Assembly (NCBI GenBank): GCA_017165825.1
Contig: CM029379.1
Span: 19,868,044-19,932,043, forward strand
Source: Hepsetus odoe
Lineage: Eukaryota > Chordata > Actinopteri > Characiformes > Hepsetidae
Direction: 5' to 3'
DNA: 64,000 bases
This document shows positions 53,029-64,000 of this stretch, piece after piece (position 1 is the first letter of the stretch; the number at the start of each line of letters is the position of its first letter). A program made the position numbers and the translations under genes. The notes under the pieces were generated by a model. The model saw only the letters and a list, made by a program, of their open reading frames with translations, was not told where the DNA came from and made no database searches.

Positions 53029-56000
53029 ATATTCTATAATTTATTCTTGTTCTGAAATTCTACAGAATGTTGGGGTGTCTTTCTATAATCTGAAGCTGTG
53101 CAAGACAATGAACCTACACTCACCAGCCTTGTTAATCACAGTTCTTCCAGAAGGGGGCTTGTCCACAGTTACCAGAAAGAGTGATGTCACTAAAAGCACA
53201 GGTTCACATGCTTGCCAACAAGGATGTTCAATATTAAACTATTTGTTCAATATAAAATAGAAAAACTACAACTAAACCACAACTAAAATGCTGGTGAAAT
53301 GACACCAAATCGAAAAATAATTCCTTTGGGAATCATTTTACCTTACAATACCTCAAAATTTTCTAAAATCAATTACCACTCAAATGTCTGGTTCCTCTCA
53401 CCACTGCTTTGAAAAAAGCTGACCAAAACCTTCAATGCTTCTCAAGAACAGGGCATTTCATAACAAACCCCTTCAAAAATCACACTGTTTGCATACCAAT
53501 TATTGAGTTACTCAGAAACATTGGAATCCCTGCTTAAAATTGTGTAAAATCAAATTATATGGCTATTTTTAAGTATTTTCACAGTTGTTCCTTCACCGCT
53601 GTGCATTAGTTCCTCTCGTCACATTTGCATGTTCAATATGCTTTTCAAAATAATTCTGAATAGCAGCAAGACTGAAGTGACTCATGGTGTCATTTGATAG
53701 ATGAGAGATGTTATGATGCATTGAATCAAATGCCAAAAGAATTGAATCATACTGAATGGTGGAATAGAAGAAGCTGTATTCAGGAGCTATTTTTAATTTC
53801 CCATAACTGGCCTCTCCTGGTTAACCTGAAGCCCTGACACTCTTCTGGTGACTTCTTCACTTAAGAGGTTAAATAAAGGTGAGGTTTGTTGTTAAATAAA
53901 TCCGATGTAAACTGTAGGGATCTGCAGGGATGCAGATATGACATCTTTTCAGTGATGTCAGAGCGATTATAGGCCAGTCTAAAAGTCATTGCGTCTTATA
54001 CCTGAAGCTCCAGTTTCCAACTCAGGCCTTGCATGTTTTGGAGTGGAAGAACAGGTCTCCTAATTGAGCGGTTAAACAAATTCAGGCATTTATTGGCCCA
54101 TTAGATACTAATACCCTCCTTATTGGATTTAGGTTGTCAGAGGTCTAAACTCTTCCGACTTAAACATTAGGCTGATTACTCACAGAATATTGGGTTTAAT
54201 GTAGACATAATGAGTGATTGTGCTATTTTATTACTGATCTGGTTCTGAGATACAAAGCAAAAACATTTAGAGAAGGTTCTGTACAACCCACTGGCAATAT
54301 TCAGCTTAAAGGACGGACTAATTATGAATGCTTAGACTGAGTGACAGGTAATCACCCCAATTCAGTTTAACAACTGGGAAGTCATTAGTGAAAGAAGTTC
54401 TGTGTGTTGAGGGTTTCTGCCATTGTGTCCATTAAATCATAGATTCTGCACTTCATACTAGGAAGTCCTGATTACAAGCTTGTGGAGCACAAGTTCTCAA
54501 CTTAATTAGCCCTGTTTCAACCCATTTGCTCAACAAGAGTAACCTCTACTGCTGTAGAGGAGTGACACCATAGAACCGGGGTGTTCTCTCCTGACGCCCA
54601 GAACCTCTCATGACTATAGGGTACTGGTGGCTAAACTTTCAAACCCTCCAGCTGAAAAATTAAAGGGACACAGAGTTATGGTAAGCCATGATTAACCCAG
54701 CTAGCATGGAAAGCTGGAGTTAAAAGGCCTCAGCAGGCACTATTCGTTCTTAAGGACAATGTCTAAAGCTTGAGGTGCTTCCTGCAGCATGAATCTTGGA
54801 CTTTTTCATTGAGGACACCTGTCATGTATCCATTCTCCATGAGTCGGATGGACCGAAGCGAGGCAGACACACAGGCTGAGCAAAGTCCCGCTGCCACTCG
54901 GCCTCAAAGGGAATTCGCAATGAACCCAGCTCAAATGCTTACATCACGGCCTGCCATCAGGAAGCCATCTGGGACTCCAGCTCCAAGGCTGAAATCTTAA
55001 TGTTCAACTTTAAAACCTAGCCCTGCACATCTTTTCTTTCCCTAATTTTTACACTCTTCCTAAGAAACAGCTGTGTCTGAAGATATTATACACTGACTTT
55101 CCTGTTTATCAGCCACACCAACTTGCAGTTTATAGTGCCTGTTTTGGCCCACAGAACCTTTAGAAGCTTTTACACAGATGCTATGAGCTGATGGAAACGC
55201 TGCATAGATATAGGATGCCATGTTGAAATAACCAGACAATTCAGTCATTCACCACTATTTCCACTTGCACCCAAAGGCGCTGCAAAGCAGGGAAGCTATA
55301 AAAAGGCACAGTCCTGGTACCATTTAGTGATGCTTTATTGTGATCGTATTCAGAAGGATTTGATCATCTTAAACATGTTTCCCCAGCATGTTTAGACACA
55401 CCTTACTGTTCATACTGACACTTGCATAATCTAACTCATACTGATCTTACCACCAGTGTGAGCTGAGACTTCCCAAATGGTCCAGTTTTGATGCTCCTCT
55501 GCCCATGGACACATGCTTTATTAATATTTCTAACATGGTCCACAGCCAATGTGTGCTTACTCAGGGGTGCACTGAAACATCCCAAACACCCAACATTGTT
55601 TTGTCCACAAAACAATGCTGGTCCAAAAGCGGTGATCACAATTTGGATCACACCAAAGACAAATTATGTTCATGTTAATCAAAATGAGAAATACTCATAC
55701 ACTTCCTCCATTGGCCTCCTCAGTGAGCTTTGTCATGATTTTTCTAAGGGACTAAAACAAGCAGCTCTGGCCATTCCCAGTATAAGGTTTTAGTAAAATC
55801 ACCAACATCTAATCTCCACTTTTGAGACCACTTAAAAACTGCAAATGAAGAGTAAAGCAAAGCAACCATAATACAAAGTGAAATCCCGGTGCTGTTTATT
55901 ATTGCATTTTTTAACTGGACAATCTGAAAAATCAGTGTGATAAGATCTGTCTGAGTTACTGAGTTCTTTCTGATGCAAGATAGACCGGCTGCCCTCACTG

Positions 56001-56272
56001 GATACATTCACGAGCATTGGTGTTGTACTGGCCTTGTTCACTGGGCTGTGGGTCCAACAGTGCACTGAACCAGACTATGAGATGGGGGAAGAAAAGTTGA
56101 AATGTAGGATTTTTTTCAAATTAAATGTTGATTTTTTTTAATGAGCTATTAAGCAGAAAAAGGGGAGTGGGAATGTAGTAAAAAATGACAACATGTTCCC
56201 TATATGCCTTTCAAGATCTACACTAAATGTATTCTGGCGATGTTTTTAGAACATGTCAAAAGTGGGGAAAAA
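53029..56272. other. Intergenic, no gene recognised
   Basis: About 3.2 kb without a recognisable exon or repeat family. Open frames near 54.8 and 55.4-56.1 kb lack recognised motifs; the cluster at 55.44-56.07 kb on the minus strand could be a decayed transposon but I cannot name it. Confidence 0.35.
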
Positions 56273-56538
56273 AGTGAAAAGTGAAAGTGACAACCCTTGT
56301 CATTGCGAGGTCAAAGCACAGCAGGCAGTGAACCACAACGAAACTGGAGCTCTGCATTTAACCCATGCACACTCAAATTCCGTGCAGCAGTGGGCAGCTG
56401 TTGAAAGCGCCTGGGGAGCAGTGATGGGGACGGCACCTTGCTAAAGGGCACCTCAGGGCAACCTATTGGGAAGGGGTTTGAACCCCCGATCCTACGATCA
56501 TGTGGCCAACGCCCTAACCATTAGGCCACCGCTGCCCC
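56273..56538 (-). repeat. SINE family A, antisense, subfamily 1
   Basis: Complete copy from AAGTGAAAAGTGAAAGTGAC to GGCCACCGCTGCCCC. Very similar to 41866-42127 and 58726-58955, with TATTGGGAAGGGGTTTGAAC. Confidence 0.92.
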
Positions 56539-56883
56539 TTTTGAACAAAAAATATATCAAGGCTGGTGTGTTGAGTATTCAGCCAGCTGTCCTTTTTCAA
56601 AAGGACTAGTCTTTTCCCATACAAGACAGAGTTGTGCTGCTTTGTGAGAAGAACTTCTGCACAGCAGTTTTGAATTCAGATCTGATTAGACTGGCTGTCA
56701 TTCATAGGACCGCTTATGTTAATTTCCCATACACCTAGCACCAGCTATCATGCCATCTTCAAGGTCTTTAACACCATTAGCTTTGCTAGAAATGCCAGTC
56801 GTCATGATTTGTACCTCACAAACTATTGGGGGTATCTGAGAACATGGTTTGGTTGACTTTAGGGTGGTTCACTCTGGGGTGGC
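56539..56883. other. No recognisable feature
   Basis: Spacer between two SINEs. Nothing recognised. Confidence 0.4.
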
Positions 56884-57088
56884 GTTACATTTCCTTTTAA
56901 CATTTTGCTCTTATCCAGAGCACCTTACATTTCTTAACTACAGGGACTAGAGCAACTTGGGGTTAAGGGTTTTTGCTCAGGAACCCAATGGTGGTAGTGC
57001 TGAAGGTGGGATTCAAATCTGCAATTTCAACCTGGAAAGGATCTTGGTCTGTAGACAAGTATCCTACGACTAGACCACCACCACCCCT
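56884..57088 (-). repeat. SINE family B, antisense
   Basis: GCTCTTATCCAGAGCACCTT (3' end), GGGGTTAAGGGTTTTTGCTC, GGTGGGATTCAAATC (B box), CGACTAGACCACCACCACCC (head). Confidence 0.85.
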
Positions 57089-58725
57089 CAGAACATGGGG
57101 GAAGAAGAGAGAACTTTCTGAACTTTGAATGAGGTAGCTGTCAGTATTTGGGTAATTGTGTAAAAGTATCGATCTCTGTAAAGTGAACAACAGTGTTAAC
57201 ATGAGCTTAACATGAGTTAACTGCAGTTCAAAATTCGCAGCAGAGGACAATACTGTATTAAGTGTTCATTATTAAAATCCAGCTTTTGTAAAAAACTGAT
57301 GGTGTAACATTTAATGATGAACAAATAAATATAATAATTCATAATATCGTTTTACTTTTTACTTATGTTATTTACTACCTTCAGGATTTCAGCTAGGAGA
57401 AGCGATAGCAACTACCAGTTCCTCTTTTTAATCCACTGTCGTACCATTATACAGGCGTGAGGCTCTGGTGCGCCATCTGTTGCTATAGAAGCAGCAATTG
57501 TAGCTTCTTGTTCAAATACAGCTTCCAATATTTATAAGAACAAGTTAATTGATCCATGTATCTGTTTCCAATGTACATAAATACTTTGTGGTAGCTACAT
57601 CCATAAATAATGATACAGCTGTTGTTTATGTTTGTATTGCCACATTCATAGTATTACCAGTACTTTAAAACTTTTTTTTTGTGCATAGGTTTTTATTTTG
57701 TGCATTTTGGCTCTCTGCCTCTACGTATCTTGATCTTTTTGTTTTCCTTCAGGCTAGTATTGCCTCTTGCTCTTCTCCCATGCTCCCTCATCTCTCTCCA
57801 GCTCAATCTCGGTGGCAGTGTGCTGATTGAGCGCTTTGGCTCTTCCCACTGTTGGTCTGTGGAATTAGCTCAGTTCCATTGAATAATGAAGTGGAATGTG
57901 TACCCAGCACTCTAATTAAAACCCATGGTCATTCATCTATCTAATTGCTACAACGCCTTGCAGGATAATTTCTTTCCCAATGTACTGTTCCCCACCCTCT
58001 CGAGCCCCACTCCCCTCCACGAAGTGCCTCACGGGGACTTGGCCCTAAGCCAAGTACATCCCAAAGACAAACCCATGCAATTCACCCACAGAGATTGGAC
58101 TGCAAAGTCCGTGGAGCAAAAGTATACGGAAATCTGCAGTCAGGTGTAAGGACGATGTCCCACTTCCATACACGAGAGGCGAAAACAGATAAAAGCGCAT
58201 GCATGCACAAATGCGCCGCAGATGCGTAACTGAGGCGGAAGCTGGCGCTCGATTCTCAGTTAAGTCGCACATAAATTGCCTCGAGACTTGCTATGGATTT
58301 GTCCTCAAACAACTTCCGACTTGACTCAGCCTCTAGCTTAGAGACACATGAACAGTGAATAGAAAAAGGTGAATATATTTTGTTTGGTACATCCAGACCC
58401 TGACTGAACTTTTCTTATTACAGGCCAAAATGTTTCCATCTAACAGCTGCAGGCAAATGCTTCAGGAGGTGTGCGGGCCCCATCTTCTACAGTATAAATG
58501 AGTCAGAAGCATCAGATATTTCACTAAGGGGAACTAGCTTTTAGGTTTCATTGCCAAGTTTGTTCTTCAGCATAATTCCTTCTGTGAGAGGTGTTGATTA
58601 GGTATTCTGTAATACTGACAATAGGAATATTAGAAGAAATCAGAAAATGTTACTATGGCTGCCCCTGTACTAGCATTTTAGGAGCTTTTCATAACCTCTT
58701 GAACACATTAATAAAGACAAAAGTG
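57089..58725. other. Intergenic, no gene recognised
   Basis: T-rich at 57668-57780. No exon recognised. Confidence 0.4.
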
Positions 58726-58955
58726 CGTTCGCTGCATGATCGGAGGATCGGGGGTTCGAACCCCTTCCCAATAGGTTGCCCTGAGGTACCCTTGAGCAAG
58801 GTGCCGTCCCCGTCACTGCTCCCCGGGTGCTTTCAATAGCTGCCCATTGCTGCACGGTGTTTGAGTGTGCATGGGTTAAATGCAGACGTCCAATTTCGTT
58901 GTGGTTCACTGTCTGCTGTGCTATGACCTCGCAATGACAAGGGTTGTCACTTTCA
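58726..58955 (+). repeat. SINE family A, subfamily 1, 5'-truncated
   Basis: Lacks the first part of the tRNA head. Keeps GGGGGTTCGAACCCCTTCCC and all downstream blocks to GGGTTGTCACTTTCA. Confidence 0.9.
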
Positions 58956-60298
58956 TAAGCATTATGTTTTCTTATTACCGCAGTTTATTTAAAAATGAAA
59001 AAAGTCGAAAGCTGGCTTGAATCCATTGAAGATTAAAGTTAATGTCCATTTGCTGTATGATTTAAACATAATTACATCATTAATGGCTACCCTCCCTCCA
59101 TTTCTGCCCATTTAATTCCACCCACTAACTAGCACACACACCATCACACAATACCACCAACACTAGCCTCCTCATGTAAGCCCCACCAATGCGGTGGCTT
59201 TGCGAATGACACTGAAAGCTGGGAAAATCTGAGGGGAAAAAAAAAAGAAAAACAAGGAAATAATTCATTTTCTGCTAATGCAATGTCGCTGGACATATTT
59301 CATCATTTAGTGTTGGACGCTGACTGCCAGTTCTTTACGTCAGCTAGGACTCCGGAGATGACGAGCGTGTCGGGGAGACGCCAGGCTGATTTTGGCAGTT
59401 CTACTCACACGCTTAACATGGACTGAATGTTAAAAATCCACATGTGCTGTGAGATTTTCTTTAGCTCACCTTAAAATGGATCTTTTCAAAACTGGATACA
59501 AGCATGACAATCGACGACAAATGAAAAAGTTCTGAAATCGTTTGAAATTGAACTGATTGGCCAAGAAATTATTAAAAGGAAATGGAATGAGGAAATTGAC
59601 CGTATGAAGTGCACCGGTGTTCGTCTCTGTTTTATGGTTGGATTTATTTGTCACTTTGCTAAATGAGTTTGATAGTTAGGCTGTTATGACAGCCATGTCT
59701 CTCTTCGCCTTCGTAGCCTATTATTCTGCCTGCGGCTTTCAGTGTCAGACTCTAGTTATCATGATCTTCAATCTGATGACAGGATAAAAATTCAATCAGG
59801 AGCACATTGGACTAGCGTGGGCAAAGTGCCCTTACATTAGCTTATTGTTTTCTGTCGGAGAACATTGTCGGGTGCTGCGCATTTAGCGGATGTGCTGCTG
59901 CAGTGTTACTGTTTGCAATGTGGAATATAATGGCCGAGTGCTTTTTAAAGCAGTCATACCTCTTGCCAACCCCTTCTCAGGCCCATATTTGTGTGATTTT
60001 ATTTACTAAAGCCAGTCTTTTCATTTGTATATGACTATTTTCCAAATTTCAACCCTTAGATTTACATCCTTACCTTTTAGGTTTAATAATGCAAATGGCA
60101 ATTGTGACAGGCAGCCAATATTCAAGACAAAGCTAAAAAACTGAATAGGAATGGGTGGGGCTGATTCATTACTGCCAATATTTATACAAATGTGTTGATT
60201 CTTGTAAACGAAATGGGGAAAATTTGTGAAAAATTTGGGTATGAACCCATTATTGACAGACTGGGAACCATAAACTGGTGATCTTTAATCAGTGTTGG
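58956..60298. other. Intergenic, no gene recognised
   Basis: An A/G run at 59236-59262. No exon or repeat family recognised. Confidence 0.4.
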
Positions 60299-60507
60299 GC
60301 CAGCAGTGGCCTAATGGTTTATCCCAGGATCCCAGAAGGCCATGGGTTCGAATCCCAGACCAGTAGGTTGCTCTGAAGTACCCTTGAGAAGGTTACCATC
60401 CCCATCACTGTTCCCTGCTGCACATGTGTTTAAACGCAAAGGTTGAATTTCATTGTGTTGTGCTGTGCTGCATTCCACAATGAGGAGAATAGTCACTTCC
60501 ACTTTCA
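60299..60507 (+). repeat. SINE family A, shortened
   Basis: CAGCAGTGGCCTAATGGTTT, GGGTTCGAATCCCAGACCAG, and tail AGTCACTTCCACTTTCA. The CTTTCAATAGCTGCC block is deleted. Confidence 0.86.
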
Positions 60508-61253
60508 TGTTCACGTTTTTGGAGCTACATTCAAGTGCACCACTCATATACTGCTTTGGCTCATCCCAGTGCTATGGCAACTGGAAGGCATCTTGGCACT
60601 GGGAGACGTGAGGAGATTCATTTGTTAAGCAGGGTGATGGATTAAGACGACCATTGGAAGCAGTGTAGAAACGAAAGACCCGATATTAGCAGCTGTAATA
60701 AGATTCCAAGCTTGTGCTGCAGAGCACACCGCAGGCAACCTTCCAAAAAATGCTTCAGAGACCTCGTCGGATGCACTTAAAAAATGGAAGAAGGAAAACA
60801 TTAAGCACTCCAGTTGAGTCCCCGTGATGAGGCGATGCAGACAGAAGAGTGTTAGGAGTGCAAGTCATTAAAACTCCCCTTCTCCTTAACTTTTCACTTC
60901 TCAGTGTTCATTAGTATGAAACGGGAGCTCGGTTTATAGGGGTGTATATGTCAACAGCTGGTAGTGCTCACCTATAAATGGGAATATATATTTATTATCT
61001 GCCTAATATATCATAATTACAACTGATTAGAAAGGATTTCTAGGGTTTTTAGCTAATTTGTCATTCATAAGGCAAAACAGACCACATCCTGACCGATTAC
61101 ATCCAGAGGTCACTAATAAGTCTCTTCATAGATTGCGCAACTACTTTGCTTTCTCTTTCCTCAGCAAATACCTTGTATGTTTTTCCACATCCTTTACTCC
61201 TTTATCTGGCTTTAAATAGCATTCGAGTCATTTGCCATTTTAGCATTTTTAAG
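60508..61253. other. Intergenic, no gene recognised
   Basis: No exon or repeat family recognised. Confidence 0.4.
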
Positions 61254-61347
61254 GGAAAGTGAAACACAGCGCACAGTGAGCCACAACGAAATTCAACCTC
61301 TGCTTTTAACCCACACACACCATGCAGCAGGGGGCAGCTATTGAAAA
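61254..61347 (-). repeat. SINE family A 3' part, antisense fragment
   Basis: GGAAAGTGAAACACAGCGCA, CACACACACCATGCAGCAGG, GGGCAGCTATTGAAA. The head is missing. Confidence 0.8.
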
Positions 61348-62302
61348 TGATGTGCTCATTTTTTAGGTCACTACAGAAAATTTTCGTCGGGGATGTAGAT
61401 GCTTTAATAAATTTCATTTAATTGAAGATTTCACTGATATGTTGAAATCAAAGACCACGCTGCCATTCATGTACTAAAAAAAGCACTTTTATTACTGATG
61501 CGAAATATCCTCACAAAGAACGAGCTGACAATACATTAAAACATTTGCCCAATATATTTTTTTTCCTCTTTAAAATTCTAAACTAGAAAATTAAAGTCTG
61601 TTTTCAGAGCTGAATCCTAGATGACTTCATACTCAAATTTTAGGCCCCACTTTTCTCCATTTTTGGGTCGGATCTTGCGAGGATGCCTGAGAACTATTAG
61701 AGTACCTGCGTTCACTTTGCGCTTTTTCTGGAGAGTTTCATTTTCATAATATCATGAAACTCCAGCAATACCCGGAAAAAAAACTGCTGCAGTATTAAAA
61801 TGTTCCTCCAGTCTGAATGCAACTTTGGCGATCTTTCCATCAAGAAAACTGTCACGCGGCAAAGTTCGGAGCAGATGACCATAATGTCTTTTGAAGGCAT
61901 CATCTATTTTATTCCAGTTTCCATTAAAGTGAGAAGCCTTACTTTAACCTCTGATTGATTGCCCCATCCTGAGCTGCTGCCTGCGCTCCATCAGCGAGCA
62001 CCAAGCACCTTCTGACGTTATTAATTTAGCTGGACATTTACGACAAGTTGAATACAGTAATAACAGGAGGATAAAAAGCTTTTGAAAATCATTATGCAGT
62101 TACGTGTTGGTGGCTTTTGAGCCTCGTTTGGTGCTCATAAAGACATATTTGGCAGCAGGTAGGAGAGTTCATTTGAAAATGCTAACGAAGTAGTTTCTAT
62201 TGACTGAAGACTGCTAAATAATTTTCATTTTTCTTGGAAAAAGTGTCAGTGTTTAGAAGCCATTTTCTTTACGTATGGAGAAAATGTACTTAATTTGAGT
62301 TA
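61348..62302. other. Intergenic, no gene recognised
   Basis: No exon or repeat family recognised. Confidence 0.4.
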
Positions 62303-62559
62303 GCAGTGGCAGCAGTGGCCTAGTGGTTTGGGACTATGCCCCAGGCTCAGAAGGACATGGGTTTGAATCCTAGAACAGTAGGTTGCCAAGAGTTACACTT
62401 GAGCAAGGTACCGTCCACATCACTGCTCCCCAGGCACTTTCAATAGCTGCAACCTGCTGCATGGTGTGTACGGGTTAAAAGCAGAGGTAGTGTTTCGTTG
62501 TGGTTCACTGTGTGCTGTGCTGTGTTTCACAATGACACAACTAGTCACTTTCACTTTCA
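62303..62559 (+). repeat. SINE family A, complete
   Basis: GGCAGCAGTGGCCTAGTGGT head, GGGTTTGAATCCTAGAACAG B box, CTTTCAATAGCTGCAACCTG, tail GTCACTTTCACTTTCA. Confidence 0.9.
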
Positions 62560-62656
62560 TCACCAATTCACAATATCAGTATAAGGAAGTATTTCCTCCC
62601 AGACTGCTTTCTGAACTGCTACATGAAAACCATACGTCATATGTAATTCTGCAGAT

Positions 62657-62876
62657 TGAAAGTGAAAGTGACAACTTGTCATTGTGAAACACAACATAAT
62701 GAAATTACACCGCTGAATTTCAACCACACACACCTTGCAGCAGGGGGCAGCTACTTAAACCGCCTGGGGAGCAGTGATGGGGACGGTACCTTTCTCAAGG
62801 GTACATCAGGGCAACCTACTGGTCTGGGATATGAATTCCTGACCTTCTGATCATTGGACCAACTCTTCAACAGTTT
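62657..62876 (-). repeat. SINE family A, antisense, 98 bp from an opposite copy
   Basis: TTGAAAGTGAAAGTGAC tail, CACACCTTGCAGCAGGGGGC, GGTCTGGGATATGAATTCC region. With 62303-62559 it forms an inverted pair joined tail to tail. Confidence 0.88.
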
Positions 62877-64000
62877 AGCCCCACCCATTCATCAGAAAGC
62901 AGTAAGAAGTGTTTCAGACCCACCCAGTTAGAACGGAGCTCTTTTACATATATCAGCCTGACAGGCATCGTCGCAAAAACAGCCTGTTTAACTGTAAAGA
63001 GGTTGTTAAAAGAGGTCGGAAATAGTCGTGTAGAAGTGAATTACGACTGTTGCTACATAAACATGCATAAATGTCGATTGTGAACCTTTATTTAAAAGTT
63101 AAACACCAGATTGCAGAATATGGGCAACGTAGCAAAACAGCCCGCTTCATTCTGAGTAGGGATTTCGGATCCAGTTTATATCTCCAATACTGTCTTTATT
63201 TTTTATCTTTATAATGTGTTTAATATTAACGATCCACTATGACCTTTGGCTGCCCGGGACTTTAAAATGCTGCAGAGAAAGCACTCCATATGCGATATTT
63301 GCATAGTAGTGTAAATAGTATTGCAGGGTCTTTTGGGAGATGTTTATGTGAAATAACTCTTTATGCTCTAGACACCATCATAGTATATCGTCATGACTAC
63401 TAACATTAAAAAAATTTTTTTTTTTTTAATTTAAAAAAAACTGCCTGTATGAAAATGATACATGCATGTTTTGTTTCATGTCATAGTTTTTTTAAATGTT
63501 CCGATAGCTTTACATTTTTTGGTCATTTTTTTTTCCTTTGTACTTTAAAATCTGCACTGCAGTCAGACTTTTATTTCTGGAATGCTGTTTCTGATTGCCC
63601 TAAATACAACATGCTTTCACTTTCAGCTGGTTTAGCTCCATCTGACAGACTGAAAGGACAACACTGTTAAGCTGCTAAGACCAACAACAAACTAACCTCA
63701 AAGATCCAAACCATGAGATCGGAGAAACCTGTCTGCACCTTTTGAAAATAAATTCAGGAGAAATTAGAATTTTTTTTTTTTTACAGTATTTCAAGTGTTT
63801 ACAACAACAGTATTGTTTTTGTTCCTCTTCCCTGATAGTGTCTGTGTCCATGATACTTCCGTTGCATTTCATTTGTTACTCTTGAGCGAAGAACATTGCA
63901 GGAGTGTATTTTTTTGGCATGATTTTTGGGACTGACTGCCCAGCGCAAGTGACAACCAACAGACTTGAAGTGGCTCGTTCAAACACAGCGGCGACGTTAG
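62877..64000. other. Intergenic, no gene recognised
   Basis: AT-rich with T-runs at 63415-63427 and 63770-63781. No exon or repeat family recognised. Confidence 0.4.

Noticed and set aside
55436..56065. Cluster of minus-strand open frames, possible decayed transposase
   Set aside because: No catalytic or DNA-binding motif could be identified, and no inverted ends were found.

Overview
This window is vertebrate nuclear DNA, almost certainly from a teleost fish. It has one recognisable host coding exon in 64 kb, no operon-like gene packing, fish-type non-LTR retrotransposons (RTE and L2), Tc1/mariner and hAT fragments, and about 25 copies of two tRNA-derived SINE families. An otophysan (catfish-like) source is possible from the SINE style, but I cannot prove it.

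The single host gene is the 3' end of a neurexin on the + strand. Its terminal coding exon (13498-13802) has a branch point, polypyrimidine tract and AG acceptor upstream. It encodes the membrane-proximal stalk, transmembrane helix and cytoplasmic tail ending in the PDZ ligand EYYV. Everything from 1 to 13497 is therefore best read as the last neurexin intron (inferred from strand and position). The 3'UTR follows, with polyadenylation signals at 14626 and 15288.

Layout. 1-5.7 kb: two fairly young RTE retrotransposon copies, both +; the second is split by an antisense L2 that left a 5-bp target duplication. 5.7-12.4 kb: a graveyard of older RTE and other LINE pieces, mixed with a degenerate recurring unit (7.7-11.3 kb) that I do not recognise and that carries splice-site-like signals on the minus strand. 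12.4-17 kb: SINE, a segment duplicated on both sides of the neurexin exon, the exon, its 3'UTR and an antisense L2-like reverse transcriptase relic. 17-64 kb: AT-richer intergenic DNA holding SINEs, Tc1/mariner relics and MITEs, one 146-bp hAT MITE with a perfect 8-bp target duplication, microsatellites, a 0.6-kb pyrimidine tract, a CpG-rich island near 26 kb, and a short element present at both 27.3 and 44.45 kb.

No second host gene, RNA gene or CRISPR array could be supported. The most unusual features are the excess of AT-to-GC differences in old repeats between about 6 and 17 kb, the exon-like recurring unit, and the duplicated block flanking the neurexin terminal exon.
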